From: Alopecurus myosuroides
Lineage: Eukaryota > Streptophyta > Magnoliopsida > Poales > Poaceae
Assembly: GCA_028641055.1 (NCBI GenBank)
Contig: CM054060.1
Span: forward strand, 205,616,445 to 205,680,444
Reading direction: 5' to 3'
DNA length: 64,000 nt
Shown piece by piece: positions 22,550 to 34,024 of the stretch (positions within the stretch are counted from its first letter, which is position 1; the number at the start of each line of letters is the position of its first letter). The notes beneath the pieces are model-generated. The model had not been told where the DNA came from and did no database searches. It saw only the letters and a program-made list of their open reading frames with translations. Made by a program: the position numbers and the translations under genes.

Positions 22550-22599
22550 CAGTTTCAGGGTGTTAACTGAAACTGAAAGTTTCAGTCTTTCTGAAACTT
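22550..22599 (-). other. Twin hairpin sequence in LTR C1
   Basis: There are two adjacent perfect 9-bp inverted repeats: CAGTTTCAG/CTGAAACTG with an 8-nt loop (22550-22575), and AAGTTTCAG/CTGAAACTT with a 5-nt loop (22577-22599). It is identical in C2 (32822-32871) and C3 (39130-39179). Confidence 0.75.
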
Positions 22600-23714
22600 G
22601 ACGAGGAAGCGCTCGCCGGCGGCGAGGATCTGCTGCTGCTGCTGGCGTGCCGTGTGCGTAAGGGAGGTGTGCGTGCGCGTGCAGGTGATGCGTGGGAGCA
22701 GAGAGGGAAGGAGGAGGAGGGAGATGCTGTGCTCACCGGGGAGAGGCAGAAGGAGGGGAAGGTGATCGTGCTCGGTGACCGGCGGCGTGGTTGGAGACGG
22801 CGGCGGTGACTCGGGGCCTCCCAGGTCCTGGTGATGAAGCGAGGAGAACGACGGAAGCACGAGGAAACGATTCCCGTGCTTACCTCGCGCGGAAGAGGGA
22901 CATAGCGGCGGCGATCGCCGGAGGTGGACGCGGTGGTGTTCGGTGGTGGTTCAGAACAGGGAAGAAAACGGAGGAAGGAGGAAGAGATAGACGACGGCGG
23001 CGAGAGGGAGAAAGGAGGAGGAGGGTCTAGGGCAGAGGAGGAGCTCGTGGGTGAGCTTAAAAGGAGGGGGAGGAGGTGCTCGTGGCCGTCCCCTGCCTCT
23101 GTCTGTCGACGTGGGCACGCCCGATGGGCAGCCGTACAGAGGTAGGGGATGATAGGGTTGGTGGGCTGGGCCTGGGGGGAAAAGGCTTGGTGGGCTCAGC
23201 CCACTGGCCTGCCCTCTCCCCTCTGCGTTTTTTTTTGTTTTTCCCTGTTTCTGTTTCTTTTTTTTTTGCAGAAAAAGAAAAGGAAAGAAAGGATGGGTTT
23301 TGGGGTTGGGAAAAATTAGATAAAAATGTTTATAAGTTATTTATTGTGAAAGCACCAATGTGCAAACTTTTGTTTTTCAAAAATTTGAAATTAGTTGCTG
23401 TTTGGAAATTTAATTGAATTTGAGTGAATTTTGGTGTTTATTAAATTATTAAAAAGAACAATTTAATAGTTTGAACTTTCTATTATAATGGAAACAAAAA
23501 GATGTTTTTATTTGAATATTTTTATTTGAAAATTGTAACAGAACAAGTATGAAACAAGAATTTGAAAATTTGGTTTGAAATCGAATAGAAAAACAAGGGA
23601 AAACAAATGGAAAACAAAGGAAAACAAATGCAAAGCTTATGATGACATGATGCAAAACATAATTTAACAAAAAGCAAACATTCTAAAGGTGGTTTTCATA
23701 CTTGGGATGTTACA

Positions 23715-23751
23715 AAACGCCCCCCCTTGAAGGAATCGCGCCCCGAGATTC
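23715..23751 (-). other. Polypurine tract region of unit 1
   Basis: Read on the - strand, an AAGGGGGGGCGTTT-type run directly precedes the LTR start TGTAACATCC. This is the expected plus-strand primer site. Unit 2 has a weaker AAGGGGATGCG version at the same place. Confidence 0.7.
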
Positions 23752-26700
23752 CTACTGAGAAGAGAAAAGGTCCGGATACTTCTTGCGAAGATCCTCTTCG
23801 GTCTCCCACGTTGCCTCTTTATCGGAATGATGAGACCACTGCACTTTCAAGAACTTGGTGCTCTTGTTGCGAGTTTTACGCTCGGTCTCATCGAGAATGC
23901 GAACAGGATGCTCTTCATAAGAGAGATCTTCTTGCAGTTCAATGGAATCATGATCCACTGCACGATCTGGATCTTTGAAACACCTCTTGAGCTGTGACAC
24001 GTGAAACACATCGTGCACCTTGGATAGCTTTTCTGGAAGTTCAAGACGATAAGCATTTTCTGCACGCCTTGAGAGAATGTTGAAAGGACCAATGTATCTT
24101 GGTGCAAGCTTTCCTTTGACACCAAAACGATGAGTGCCTCTGAGGGGAGTTACACGGAGATATGCTTTGTCACCAGGTGCATAGACCATGTCCCTGTGCT
24201 TGCTGTCATAGTAGCTTTTCTGACGAGACTGAGCAATCTTGAGATTGTCACGAATGATGCGAACTTTCTCTTCGGCTTCCTTAACAATGTCAGGGCCTAA
24301 GAGTGAACGTTCACCAGCTCCAGACCAATTGATTGGACTCCTGCATCTGCGGCCATAGAGAGCCTCAAATGGTGCCATGCCTAGGCTTGCCCGGAAGCTG
24401 TTGTTGTAGGAGAATTCAGCATATGGAAGACATTCCTCCCATTTCATGCCAAAGGAGATACCACATGCTCTGAGCATATCCTCGAGAATCTGATTGACTC
24501 TTTCGACTTGCCCTTGAGACTGAGGGTGATAAGATGTGCTGAACAGAAGTTTGGTGCCCAATGCTTCTTGAAAGCTTTTCCAGAAATGAGAAGTGAATAT
24601 GCTTCCACGGTCTGAGCTTATTTCCAATGGAACACCATGAAGACGAACAATCTTTGATGTGTAGAGCTCTGCTAACTGACTAGCTGAGATTGTTTCTTTG
24701 ACAGGAAAGAAGTGAGCTACTTTAGTGAGTCGATCAATGACAACGAAGATTGCATCGTTGCCCCTCTTGGACTTTGGAAAACCAGTGACGAAGTCCATTT
24801 CAATCATGTCCCACTTCCACTCAGGGATTTTTAGAGGTTGGAGAAGACCGGTTGTTTTCTGATGGACTGCCTTAACACGTTGACAAACGTCGCATTCAGA
24901 AATGTATTGAGCAATTTCACGTTTCATGCCAGGCCACCAATACAGTGTCTTGAGATCCTGGTACATCTTTGTACTTCCAGGGTGTATGGAGAGAGGAGTT
25001 TCATGAGCCTCCTTGAGAATGACATCTTTGAGACTTTGAACTTGAGGAACTGCAATGCGTCCTTCGAAGAACACAGTTCCCTTGTCATCAATTGAAAAGG
25101 ACTTAAATTTCTCCTTGCCTTCATTGATGTGTTCTACCATCTTCTTGATCTCAGCATCACGAAGTTGTTCAAAACGAATCTTGTCCTCGAGAGTTGGACT
25201 GGCTGTCAAGTTTGCAAGATAGCCTTGAGGAACAAGACCAAGGTTGAGCTTCTGGAATTCTTCATGAAGAGGAGGTTGGCTTTCCATGATCATGAGATTA
25301 TTGCAATACGACTTGCGACTGAGAGCATCGGCCATAACATTAGCCTTGCCTGGAGTGTAAGAAATGGTAAGATCAAAGTCTTTGATCTTTTCAATCCATC
25401 TCCTTTTCCTGAGGTTTAGATCTGGTTGAGTGAAGATGTATTTCAGACTTTTATGATCGGAAAAGATTTCAGTGCGATTACCCAACAAGTATTGTCTCCA
25501 TTTCTTGAGGGCAAACACAACTGCTGCAAGTTCAAGGTCATGAGTGGGATAATTGAGCTCATGTGCGTTCAACTGACGTGAAGCATAAGCCACAACTTGA
25601 CGTTCTTGCATAAGAACTGCACCTAGACCTTGGAGAGAAGCATCACAGAATATTTGGAAAGGTTTGGAAGGATCTGGGCCAACCAGAACTGGTGTAGAAG
25701 TGAGTTTAGCCTTCAAGAGATTGAAACTTTCATCACATTTTGGAGACCAAACGAACTTCTTGTCCTTCTTTGTGAGGTCAGTGAGAGGTTTGGCAATCTT
25801 GGAGAAGTTTTGGACGAAACGACGGCAATAGCTAGCCAAGCCAAGAAAACTTCTTACTTGCTTCACCGTCTTTGGAGGTTTCCAATCAACAATTGCTTTA
25901 ACCTTTTCTGGATCAATGGCTATGCCCTTGGCAGAGATGATATGACCAAGGTAAGCAACTTCTGAAATCTAGAACTCACATTTGGAGAACTTGGCATAGA
26001 GACGATGCTCGCGAAGTTTCATGAGAGTGAGACGAAGATGTTCTTCATGCTCTTCCTCGGATTTTGAGTAGACAAGAATGTTATCAAGATATACCACAAC
26101 GAACTTGTCGAGGTATTCATGGAAGACAGAATTCATGAGTCGAGAGAAGGTCGCCGGTGCATTGGTGAGTCCAAAGGACATGACGGTGAATTCATATAGA
26201 CCGTAGCGAGTGGTGAAGGCTGTCTTTGGAATATCCTCTTTTCTGATCTTTATTTGATGGTAACCCATTCTCAAGTCCAACTTGGAGAATATTGAGGCTC
26301 CAGCAAGTTGATCAAAAAGATCATCGATGCGAGGAATTGGATACTTGTTTTTGATGGTTTTCTCATTAAGAGGACGATAGTCAACAACGAGTCTCTTTGT
26401 GTGATCCTTCTTTCCAACGAAAAGAGTTGGGCAACCCCAAGCCGAGGAACTAGGTTGAATGTAACCTTTCTCCATGTACATATCAATTTGTTCCTTCAAC
26501 AACTTCAGCTCGGGAGTTCCTATCTTCTAGGGATGCTTAGAGATTGGAGCAGTACCTGGTTCAAGTTCGATCACGAACTCAACAGCTCTGTCCGGAGGCA
26601 TCCCTGGCAACTCTCCTGGAAAGACGTCAGGGAAGTCGCAAACCACCGGAACATTTTCAAGTGAAGGTAGAGGTTTTGCATCGAGGGTGCATAGCTGAAT

Positions 26701-27228
26701 GGAACTTGATTCATGTGGAGAATAGACTATCTGGCCAGAAGGGTGGAACAGAGTTATTGACTTTTGAGCACAGTCAATCCTTGCTTTATTAGCTTTCAGC
26801 CAATCCATACCAAGAATGACATCAATGTCAAAACTTCCCAGCAACATGAGAGAGGCAAGGAAAATGTGGCCTCCAATTAGGATTTGATTGTCCTTACTTA
26901 TCTTGGAGGTCAACATTTGAGATCCCGGGGAGTGAACAGTGATTTGATTGCTTAGTGGAACCACAATTAGGTTGTTTGTTGTGGCAAAAATCTTTGACAC
27001 AAAAGAATGCGATGCTCCGGTATCAAACAACACTTTAGCTGCAAAAGAGTTTACGGGTAATATACCGAGAACGACGTCAGGAGCTTCCTCAGCTTTGTCG
27101 ATCTTGACATGATTCACCCTTGCGGTCCTCCCGACAGGCCTGTTGTTGGAGTTGAAGGCCTTAGGCGGGGGAGCGCGCACCATTGCCTGGTTCGTGTTAG
27201 GACGAGGTGGTGGTGGAGGTAGCTGCCT
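23752..27228 (-). pseudogene. pol: Element C unit 1 pol (protease-RT-RNaseH-integrase-chromodomain), two stops
   Basis: The sequence is nearly the same as the intact unit 2 pol. Stops interrupt it at 26527-26529 (where unit 2 has a Tyr codon in the HPYKIG word) and at 25969-25971 (Trp codon in CEFWIS), leaving open parts 26527-27183, 25969-26502 and 23752-25866. RT shows YLDN instead of YLDD at the catalytic site (VVVYLDNIL), a further lesion because the second Asp binds metal. RNase H (FCDAS), the integrase D,D35E set and the chromodomain at the C-terminus are all readable. It is the upstream unit (PBS side) of the complex but cannot make active enzyme as read. Confidence 0.88.
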
Positions 27229-28140
27229 CTACGTGCACTTGTCAGCGTAGTGCCCCGTCTGCTTGCACTTGTAGCAAGTGACGACACGAGGAGGCCCTGG
27301 CCTTGGCTGCCCCATCGAAGCCCTCTGATCATGCATCTGAGCAGGGTTGGGTGGGCGGGGAGCGAAGCCTGGAGAAGCTTGGGCGTTGGAGCCCGAGTGA
27401 CAGCACCATTTGGTACCCAGATGCGGCGCTTCTGCGGAGGGGTGGTCATGTTGGAGGAGGAACCACCCTCACGCGAGTGCTTGCGAGACTCCTCGAACGC
27501 CTTGTGCCCATTTTCCTCATTGAGCGCGGTGTTAACGAGATCCTCGAAGCTGTTGGCCTTGACGTTTGTGAGGGCATACTTGAGTTCCGGGTTAAAACCT
27601 GCGGAACCTTGCCATCTTCTTAGCTTCAGTGGACACCTCATCACCAGCGTAACGAGCGAGGCGATTGAACTCACTCTGATAGCCGATGACATCCAACTTG
27701 CCCTGCTTGAGTGAGCAAAACTCTTCACGCATCCTTTCCATGAGACCATCTGGAATGTGGTGCTTCAGGAAGGCTTCCTTGAAACAATTCCACGTGACTG
27801 GTATCCCAGTTCTCATGGCCTGGAAGTTCTCCCACCAAGTAGCTGCCTGGCCCTTCAGCAGGTAGGAGGCATACTTGACCTTGTCTTCCTCAGCAACGTG
27901 AGGAATCTCCAGAGCCTTAGCTATCTCACGGATCCAGTCATTAGCGTCCAGAGGCTCGCGTGTGGCCACGAAAGCTCTCGGGCCCAGACTGAGGAACTCC
28001 TTGATGCTGACGCGTGGAGCTGTCTGGTTGTTGTTCTGATTAGTCTGAAACTGGGCCATCTGCGCCATGACTTGGGTCATCTGAGTCAACAGCTCCACGA
28101 TTGGCGGTGGCTCAGGCGCGTTGTTCCTTGTTGGCGGCAT
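27229..28140 (-). pseudogene. gag: Element C unit 1 gag, frameshifted
   Basis: It starts MPPTRNNAPEPPP at 28140 and keeps the gag core (WIREIAKALEI, ATWWENFQ, EFNRLARYAGDE). A 2-nt loss near 27598, where unit 2 reads two bases more, shifts the frame after the KMARFRR word. The zinc knuckle CYKCKQTGHYADKC remains readable in the original frame to the TAG at 27229-27231. That TAG separates gag from pol exactly as in unit 2. Confidence 0.85.
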
Positions 28141-28349
28141 CCTGAATGGAAATGCATTTTAGCACAACAATAGAAAAGGATAGACTTGGAAACCGAAAGA
28201 GAGATTATTCCGACGCATGAATAGATAACCAACAGGTACATCATCACATGTTCAAATACATCAGAATATCCAACACACCATAAATGGTTCGAATGCCAAA
28301 GGATAACTAAACATAGCTAAGAATGGATACATCGGTACTCCCATGCTCA
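28141..28349 (-). other. Spacer between accessory ORF and gag, unit 1
   Basis: About 210 bp with no ORF; it is also present almost unchanged in unit 2 (38417-38627). It can carry the gag leader, but no specific signal is recognised. Confidence 0.5.
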
Positions 28350-29306
28350 TCACGCAGGACGACGACTAGGAGTACGGCGAGAGGTACGGTGAGGAGCACG
28401 CCCACGAAAGTAGGTAGAACGACGATCCTCGTAGATCTGACGTAGTCTGAGAGCGACTCTAGGTGTGGTGAAGTACATAGCGTCGACTCCCTGTGCTCCA
28501 AAGCGTGGAATCCCAGTGTAACCAGCACCGAGGTTAAGTAGTGGACCTCTGATTGGCTCGTAACCTCCAGGATCTGGCAGACGACGACCAACTGGCTGAT
28601 CGAAACGTGCAAAGCGCTCGTCTCCAACAAAGTCTATGGTGTACGTCGCCAGACGAGTCAAAGCAAGGTAGAGCTGCTCTCTGACTGAAGCCAACTCCTG
28701 AGATAGTGTGCTGGCAACTGCGTCACTGTGCCTCACAAACTGAGCGGTGGTGTGCAGCCTGGAGTTATCATGCTCGTAAACATCCAAGTTGTCGTAGAGA
28801 GTGAAGTGAGCTCCCTCCGAAGTGATGTAACCACGGGGGATGTGGCGATAGATAGAATCATCAAATCCCCAGTAGTCAGCTCGAAGGACGGTGAGACTCA
28901 CATAAGCTGCCTGCTGCACAGCCATATCCACTGTGGAACCTACTGCCTCGTAGCGGTGGACTACGCTCATGCCATCATCTGACAGAATGTAGACGATAGC
29001 CTGGTAGTAGGTCTGGTCAAACTCTCGCTGCTGCTCGTAGACCTGGTACTCTGGTGCCCAACGGAATCCCAGAAAAGTGACCATGTCTCTCAGCATCTCC
29101 GGATAACCGGCAGTGCTCTCGCAACGAGTCATACGAACCACCTGCGGGTAGAACCTGAGATCCATCTGCAGATGATCGGGGAAGTTTTGATTAGGCGCCG
29201 GTAGAAGAACTGAAGTGGAAAGCAACAACAAGGTTTCAACGGACGAAAAGGATGTTGAGAAGAACAGGATATCGAAGCAACATTGGGGAAACACGAGACC
29301 AAACAC
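28350..29306 (-). CDS. Accessory ORF upstream of gag, dsRBD-like pattern (unknown function)
   Basis: This uninterrupted 318-codon ORF lies between PBS and gag on the same strand, in a different frame from gag. The first 47 residues are hydrophobic and non-conserved in look. The more likely start is Met48 at 29165 (MDLRFYPQVV), giving 271 aa. Residues about 68-143 follow the order helix (PEMLRDMVTFLG), strand with PEY (85-87), strand (YYQAIVYI), turn with VGST, and helix with AVQQAAYVSLTVL. This is the layout of a double-stranded-RNA-binding domain, but the usual Lys residues of the second helix are missing. The last 30 residues are Arg-rich. I know of related ORFs in other grass retrotransposons only in general terms. 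Function is not established; the domain idea is inference. Only the last few codons survive in unit 2. Confidence 0.6.
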   Translation of the reverse strand: MFGLVFPQCCFDILFFSTSFSSVETLLLLSTSVLLPAPNQNFPDHLQMDLRFYPQVVRMTRCESTAGYPEMLRDMVTFLGFRWAPEYQVYEQQREFDQTYYQAIVYILSDDGMSVVHRYEAVGSTVDMAVQQAAYVSLTVLRADYWGFDDSIYRHIPRGYITSEGAHFTLYDNLDVYEHDNSRLHTTAQFVRHSDAVASTLSQELASVREQLYLALTRLATYTIDFVGDERFARFDQPVGRRLPDPGGYEPIRGPLLNLGAGYTGIPRFGAQGVDAMYFTTPRVALRLRQIYEDRRSTYFRGRAPHRTSRRTPSRRPA

Positions 29307-29686
29307 TCCCGAGGTACTACGGAAAACCCATCCGGGCTTCTAGAGGATAACTATCTACTGCTTAAGGAATAGAGGATCTGCTTCCGGGGCTTACACGCCT
29401 CCGTTCTCAATCGTTAGTAGGCAACATGATAAATCATGTCACAACCACCTCCATTCCTATGGTCTAGTGGATATAATCATCCTAGAGAAACCAGGATACG
29501 TGAAATCCTAACTTGAAAGTTTAGATGAGAAGAGAAAACAACGTTGCACTTCCTTACCAGAAAAGGGAGGGTGGGCGGGGAAAGAAATAAAAGAACAGAA
29601 TTCCTACTCTCACATTTCATTTTTCCTATATAGCTACAAAATAGTTTCTAGACTCAACTGCGACCAGTAAAAGGGATCCTACAGGC
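29307..29686 (-). other. Element C leader between PBS and accessory ORF
   Basis: About 380 bp of untranslated sequence. The part next to the PBS (words CTACAAAATAG and GACTCAACTGCGACCAG on the + strand) is nearly the same as the first 100 bp after the PBS of element D (63883-63990), so it is a conserved leader, perhaps a packaging signal. No ORF seen. Confidence 0.55.
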
Positions 29687-29704
29687 AGACAGGCTCTGAT
29701 ACCA
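29687..29704 (-). other. Primer-binding site of element C
   Basis: On the - strand it reads TGGTATCAGAGCCTGTCT, two bases after the LTR end. The first 13 bases match the complement of plant initiator tRNA-Met 3' end. This is the only PBS left in the complex, because the unit 2 PBS is deleted. Confidence 0.85.
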
Positions 29705-31849
29705 TTTGTCGCACCCGGACTTCTAGAGGATACTCACAGCCCGCTAAACGGTAGATAAATGGCTTACGGGGCATACCGGCACCCGCATCTCAATATGAGC
29801 AGGCCAACACGTAAACGTGTGACAACCATTCTCTACTATCCATCGTCTGCGTAAACCATCCCATAGAAATCCGACTACTTCCATTGACGTACTTCATAAC
29901 ATACACACATGGTACGTCAACGGCATTTGAACAAGTGATATCACAACAAATCTCTAAGACACAAAAGATTGAAATAAGTTGCAAATAGCTCTCACTAGAG
30001 CAGAGATAGCAAATACAATCATCCAGAGGACACATGTCCCAACAAGTCATCATTACATCACAGCGGAAGCATCCAAAGTGTCTGGGTATAGACAAGATCC
30101 AAATAGGCCTAAGAGGCCGGAAATGAAAAGACGGAGCCCATACACGATGTCTCGGATCCTGCCCGGGTCCGCTATCTACTCGTCAGCAGCCTCGTCATAC
30201 TCCACGTAGTAGCCACCATGGGGATCCTCGGAAACATAGTCTGCGGAAACCACAGCCCCAAAGGGGTCAGTACAGACAAGTACTGGCAAGCAAGACTCAC
30301 AAGATACCAAAGTGTACCCGGCAACACCAAGTAGAGATGCTTTGGGTTCAACGGAAGAATAGGTGATACAAAAGTGCGGCAGCAGGATGCTCTAACCAAC
30401 TACAGAAACACGCTACAACTTCTGGCTAAAAGAGAGGGATAAGATAGCGTATCAGAACCAACTACCACTAACCTCAAACAAACCCATCCTGGATCTCGCC
30501 CCTTATCCAAAGAAGGAATCCGAGGATAACTCACACAGTTGGATTAATGATGGTTCAAGTTATTGTGTCAATAGGACTATTACTAGTCAAGTTATCATTA
30601 GTTAGATGTAAGTTGTCTAATCCTTGTTAGCCAGCCCTATCACCAAGTCATCCATAACCGCGGACAACACGGCTTCTCGAGAAGATTTAACCCTGCAGGG
30701 ATGCACCAATTTGGCCGAACACGTAAGAATACCCCGCCAGATTGGAAATGCACTTCCACCAAGCGAGGCACTCAACACAACCCAACTCTTCTTCGCATCA
30801 AGCCCAAAGAACCCTGTGCAATTGAGCGCATGGCTAATCAAGCCCCACGAAGAAAAGGGGACCCTCATAGCACTCTAAGAACGTGTCTCCCTAAATGCCG
30901 ACTACAAAAGTTTCCACCCTGGCCTCGGGTTCGTACCTGCATATGCGTGCGGCAAATGGAAAACCCGAACTAAATGAGGCGATTTGGACGAGATGCGAAT
31001 CGAATCAAATTGAGGGGGGCGCCCATACACGCTTCCCACATGCGGTTAGCGCGCTCATCATGGATCTAGAGGACAAAGACTTTTCCTGAGTTCGACACTA
31101 GCAGGTCTCAAAACCATACCCGGCCTCCTGCCGGTGCCTTATCATCAAATTAGCATTACCTCAAACATTAACAGGTTGTTGTTTAACATCGAGCCCCAGA
31201 ACATAATAAATATGGTAACAGAAATAACGGACAACAGACTCGAGCATAAACAACCCTAAGCATGCTAGTAAGACACATGCAACAAGCAATGGGGTTATAG
31301 GTGTGGAGGTGAGGCTATATCAGGGTTACAGGATAACATGTGATAGGATCGAACACAAGCAACGAATCTTAAGGCTAGCAGGATAGACAACGAAAAGTAT
31401 CGATATCCAGTGTGGAAAGGACACAATGGTTCATGTGAGTGAATACTTGCCTGCAAACTCAGTAGCCTGGTACTGGGCTAACTCCTCAGAAGTAGTGTCG
31501 TAAACCTCGTCTGTCTCAACGTCGTCGTCTATTCGAGAAGAAGCAAACAAACAACGCAGAGAGACAAACAATCAATAACATGGCATAATGCATAAACATG
31601 GGATGATGCATGACATTTTAATTGATGCATCAAAGATAAACTAGTTGACATGGTAACATAATTAAATGGACCCATATGCAATTTGGATTGCATATGGAAA
31701 GCCCATGAATTAAGGTTGGATTAAATGATCTACAAATAACCAACATGTGAAAGTGGATTAGCATGATGCATGGATGAGGAAAACAAAAAGAAAACAACAA
31801 TAGATTCAATTTGAAAAGGTGTTTACCAAGTTTGAAATTTTATTTATTA

Positions 31850-32490
31850 AGTTATGAAATTTTGGCTTCTTAAAGGAGTTACACAAGCATTTGTTGTTTT
31901 CACCAATTATACTTGTTCAAAATAAATAACAAAATTCATATTTAGAAAGAACACAAAATTTTAGGTGGAATACATGTTTCATTTGTTGAAAAAGGAATTA
32001 AAATGAATTAATTATGAATTAAACAAGTTTAAACAAGATTTAAATGAATTTAATTCAATTATGAAATTATTTGAATTTTTATTTGTTCAAAACATTCAAT
32101 AAGATTCATATTTGAAAATATTATATTTTTCTGGTTTGAAAACATATTTTATATGTTCAAGAAGAAATTAATTTGACCAAGTTATGAATTTAGCAATTTT
32201 AAATGATTTAAACAAGGTTTAAATTATTTAACCACTTTTAATTATTCAAAACAGGAAACAAAGTTTATATTTGTAAAGGTGGTTCAATTTTGCATGGAAA
32301 ACATATTTTATATGTGACATTTGAATTAAACTTGAATTAGTTATGAAATTAACCAAATTTGAAATGAGTTGTTTGAATTTAAACTTTGAAAACATTTGAA
32401 AAGTTCAAAACAGTAAACAAATGATTTAAACATGTAGAGAATTAAATTTGGTACAGAAAACATATTTTATTTATTTTATTTGGAGTTGAA
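31850..32490 (-). repeat. 159-bp period array in LTR C2
   Basis: The marker TTYATATTTR is at 31935, 32105 and 32264, the same 170 and 159 bp spacing as in C1. Confidence 0.7.
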
Positions 32491-32710
32491 ATTCAAAAGT
32501 TATTTGTATTTGAAATTCAGGGACTAAACTGTAATTAACAGGGACTGAAACTTAAAAAGAAAAAGGGGCAGAACGAATTACACCTCGCAGTGACCTAGAC
32601 TAGGCCATTGACTGGGGGGCCATGGCCACCGTGGCGCCTAGGTGGCGTGCGGAGTCACTGACAGGGGGCCCCACCTGTCAGCGCTCTTTGTGAAAAATAT
32701 TGGGTTTAAT

Positions 32711-32783
32711 CCACGAGGGGGGATTCGAACCCACGCCCTTGTGGGCGCGTGCGCAGCGCGCTGGCCAGCTGGGCTGATGTGCG
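32711..32783 (-). repeat. tRNA-like module in LTR C2
   Basis: The A box (32776-32765) and B box (32731-32721) on the - strand are separated by 33 nt, as in C1. Confidence 0.5.
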
Positions 32784-32821
32784 TTTCGTGACAGAGGAGG
32801 AGACGCGGGGGGTATGAGGTT

Positions 32822-32871
32822 CAGTTTCAGGGTGTTAACTGAAACTGAAAGTTTCAGTCTTTCTGAAACTT
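32822..32871 (-). other. Twin hairpin sequence in LTR C2
   Basis: The bases are the same as at 22550-22599. Confidence 0.75.
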
Positions 32872-34024
32872 GACGAGGAAGCGCTCGCCGGCGGCGAGGA
32901 TCTGCTGCTGCTGCTGGCGTGCCGTGTGCGTAAGGGAGGTGTGCGTGCGCGTGCAGGTGATGCGTGGGAGCAGAGAGGGAAGGAGGAGGAGGGAGATGCT
33001 GTGCTCACCGGGGAGAGGCAGAAGGAGGGGAAGGTGATCGTGCTCGGTGACCGGCGGCTTGGTTGGAGACGGCGGCGGTGACTCGGGGCCTCCCAGGTCC
33101 TGGTGATGAAGCGAGGAGGACGACGGAACCACGGGGAAACGATTCCCGTGCTTACCTCGCGCGAAAGAGGGACATAGCGGCGGCGATCGCCGGAGGTGGA
33201 CGCGGTGGTGTTCGGTGGTGGTTCAGAACAGGGAAGAAAACGGAGGAAGGAGGAAGAGATAGACGACGGCGGCGAGAGGGAGAAAGGAGGAGGAGGGTCT
33301 AGGGCAGAGGATGAGCTCGTGGGTGAGCTTAAAAGGAGGGGGAGGAGGTGCTCGTGGCCGTCCCCTGCCTCTGTCTGTCGACGTGGGCACGCCCGATGGG
33401 CAGCCGTACAAAGGTAGGGGATGATAGGGTTGGTGGACTGGGCCTGGGGGGAAAAGGCTTGGTGGGCTTAGCCCACTGGCCTGCCCTCTCCCCTCTGCGT
33501 TTTTTTTTGTTTTTCCCTGTTTCTGTTTCTTTTTTTTTTTGCAGAAAAAGAAAAGGAAAGAAAGGATGGGTTTTGGGGTTGGGAAAAATTAGATAAAAAT
33601 GTTTATAAGTTATTTATTGTGAAAGCACCAATGTGCAAACTTTTGTTTTTCAAAAATTTGAAATTAGTTGCTGTTTGGAAATTTAATTGAATTTGAGTGA
33701 ATTTTGGTGTTTATTAAATTATTAAAAAGAACAATTTAATAGTTTGAACTTTCTATTTTAATGGAAACAAAAAGATGTTTTTATTTGAATATTTTTATTT
33801 GAAAATTGTAACAGAACAAGTATGAAACAAGAATTTGAAAATTTGGTTTGAAATCGAATAGAAAAACAAGGGAAAACAAATGGAAAACAAAGGAAAACAA
33901 ATGCAAAGCTTATGATGACATGATGCAAAACATAATTTAACAAAAAGAAAACATTCTAAAGGTGGTTTTCATACTTGGGATGTTACAAAACGCATCCCCT
34001 TGAAGGAATCGCGCCCCGAGATTC

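Larger units (their letters stand above)
19449..23714 (-). mobile_element. LTR C1 of element C (4266 bp; 3' LTR of unit 1)
   Basis: The + strand boundaries are TGTCGCACCCGG and GGGATGTTACA. The - strand reading shows an AT-rich U3-like start, a GC-rich transcribed block (about 22600-23200) with splice-donor-like GCGAG/GTAAGC (GT at 22883-22882), twin hairpins (22550-22599), a tRNA-like module (22440-22512) and a degenerate 159-bp array (about 21580-22210). At 20364-20388 a local patch differs from C2. No coding is credible; small ORFs recur in C2 and C3 simply because the LTR does. Confidence 0.88.
29707..33987 (-). mobile_element. LTR C2 of element C (4281 bp; central LTR)
   Basis: The boundaries are TGTCGCACCCGG and GGGATGTTACA as in C1. 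It acts as the 5' LTR of unit 1 and as the 3' LTR of unit 2. The region at about 30624-30660 keeps the form also seen in element D, so C2 is ancestral there relative to C1. The tRNA-like boxes are at 32721-32731 (B) and 32765-32776 (A), twin hairpins at 32822-32871, array at about 31850-32490. Confidence 0.88.

Noticed and set aside
23727..28173. Many + strand ORFs across the C internal region (and the same at 34000-38449)
   Set aside because: They are antisense shadows of gag and pol on the - strand, with no independent motifs.
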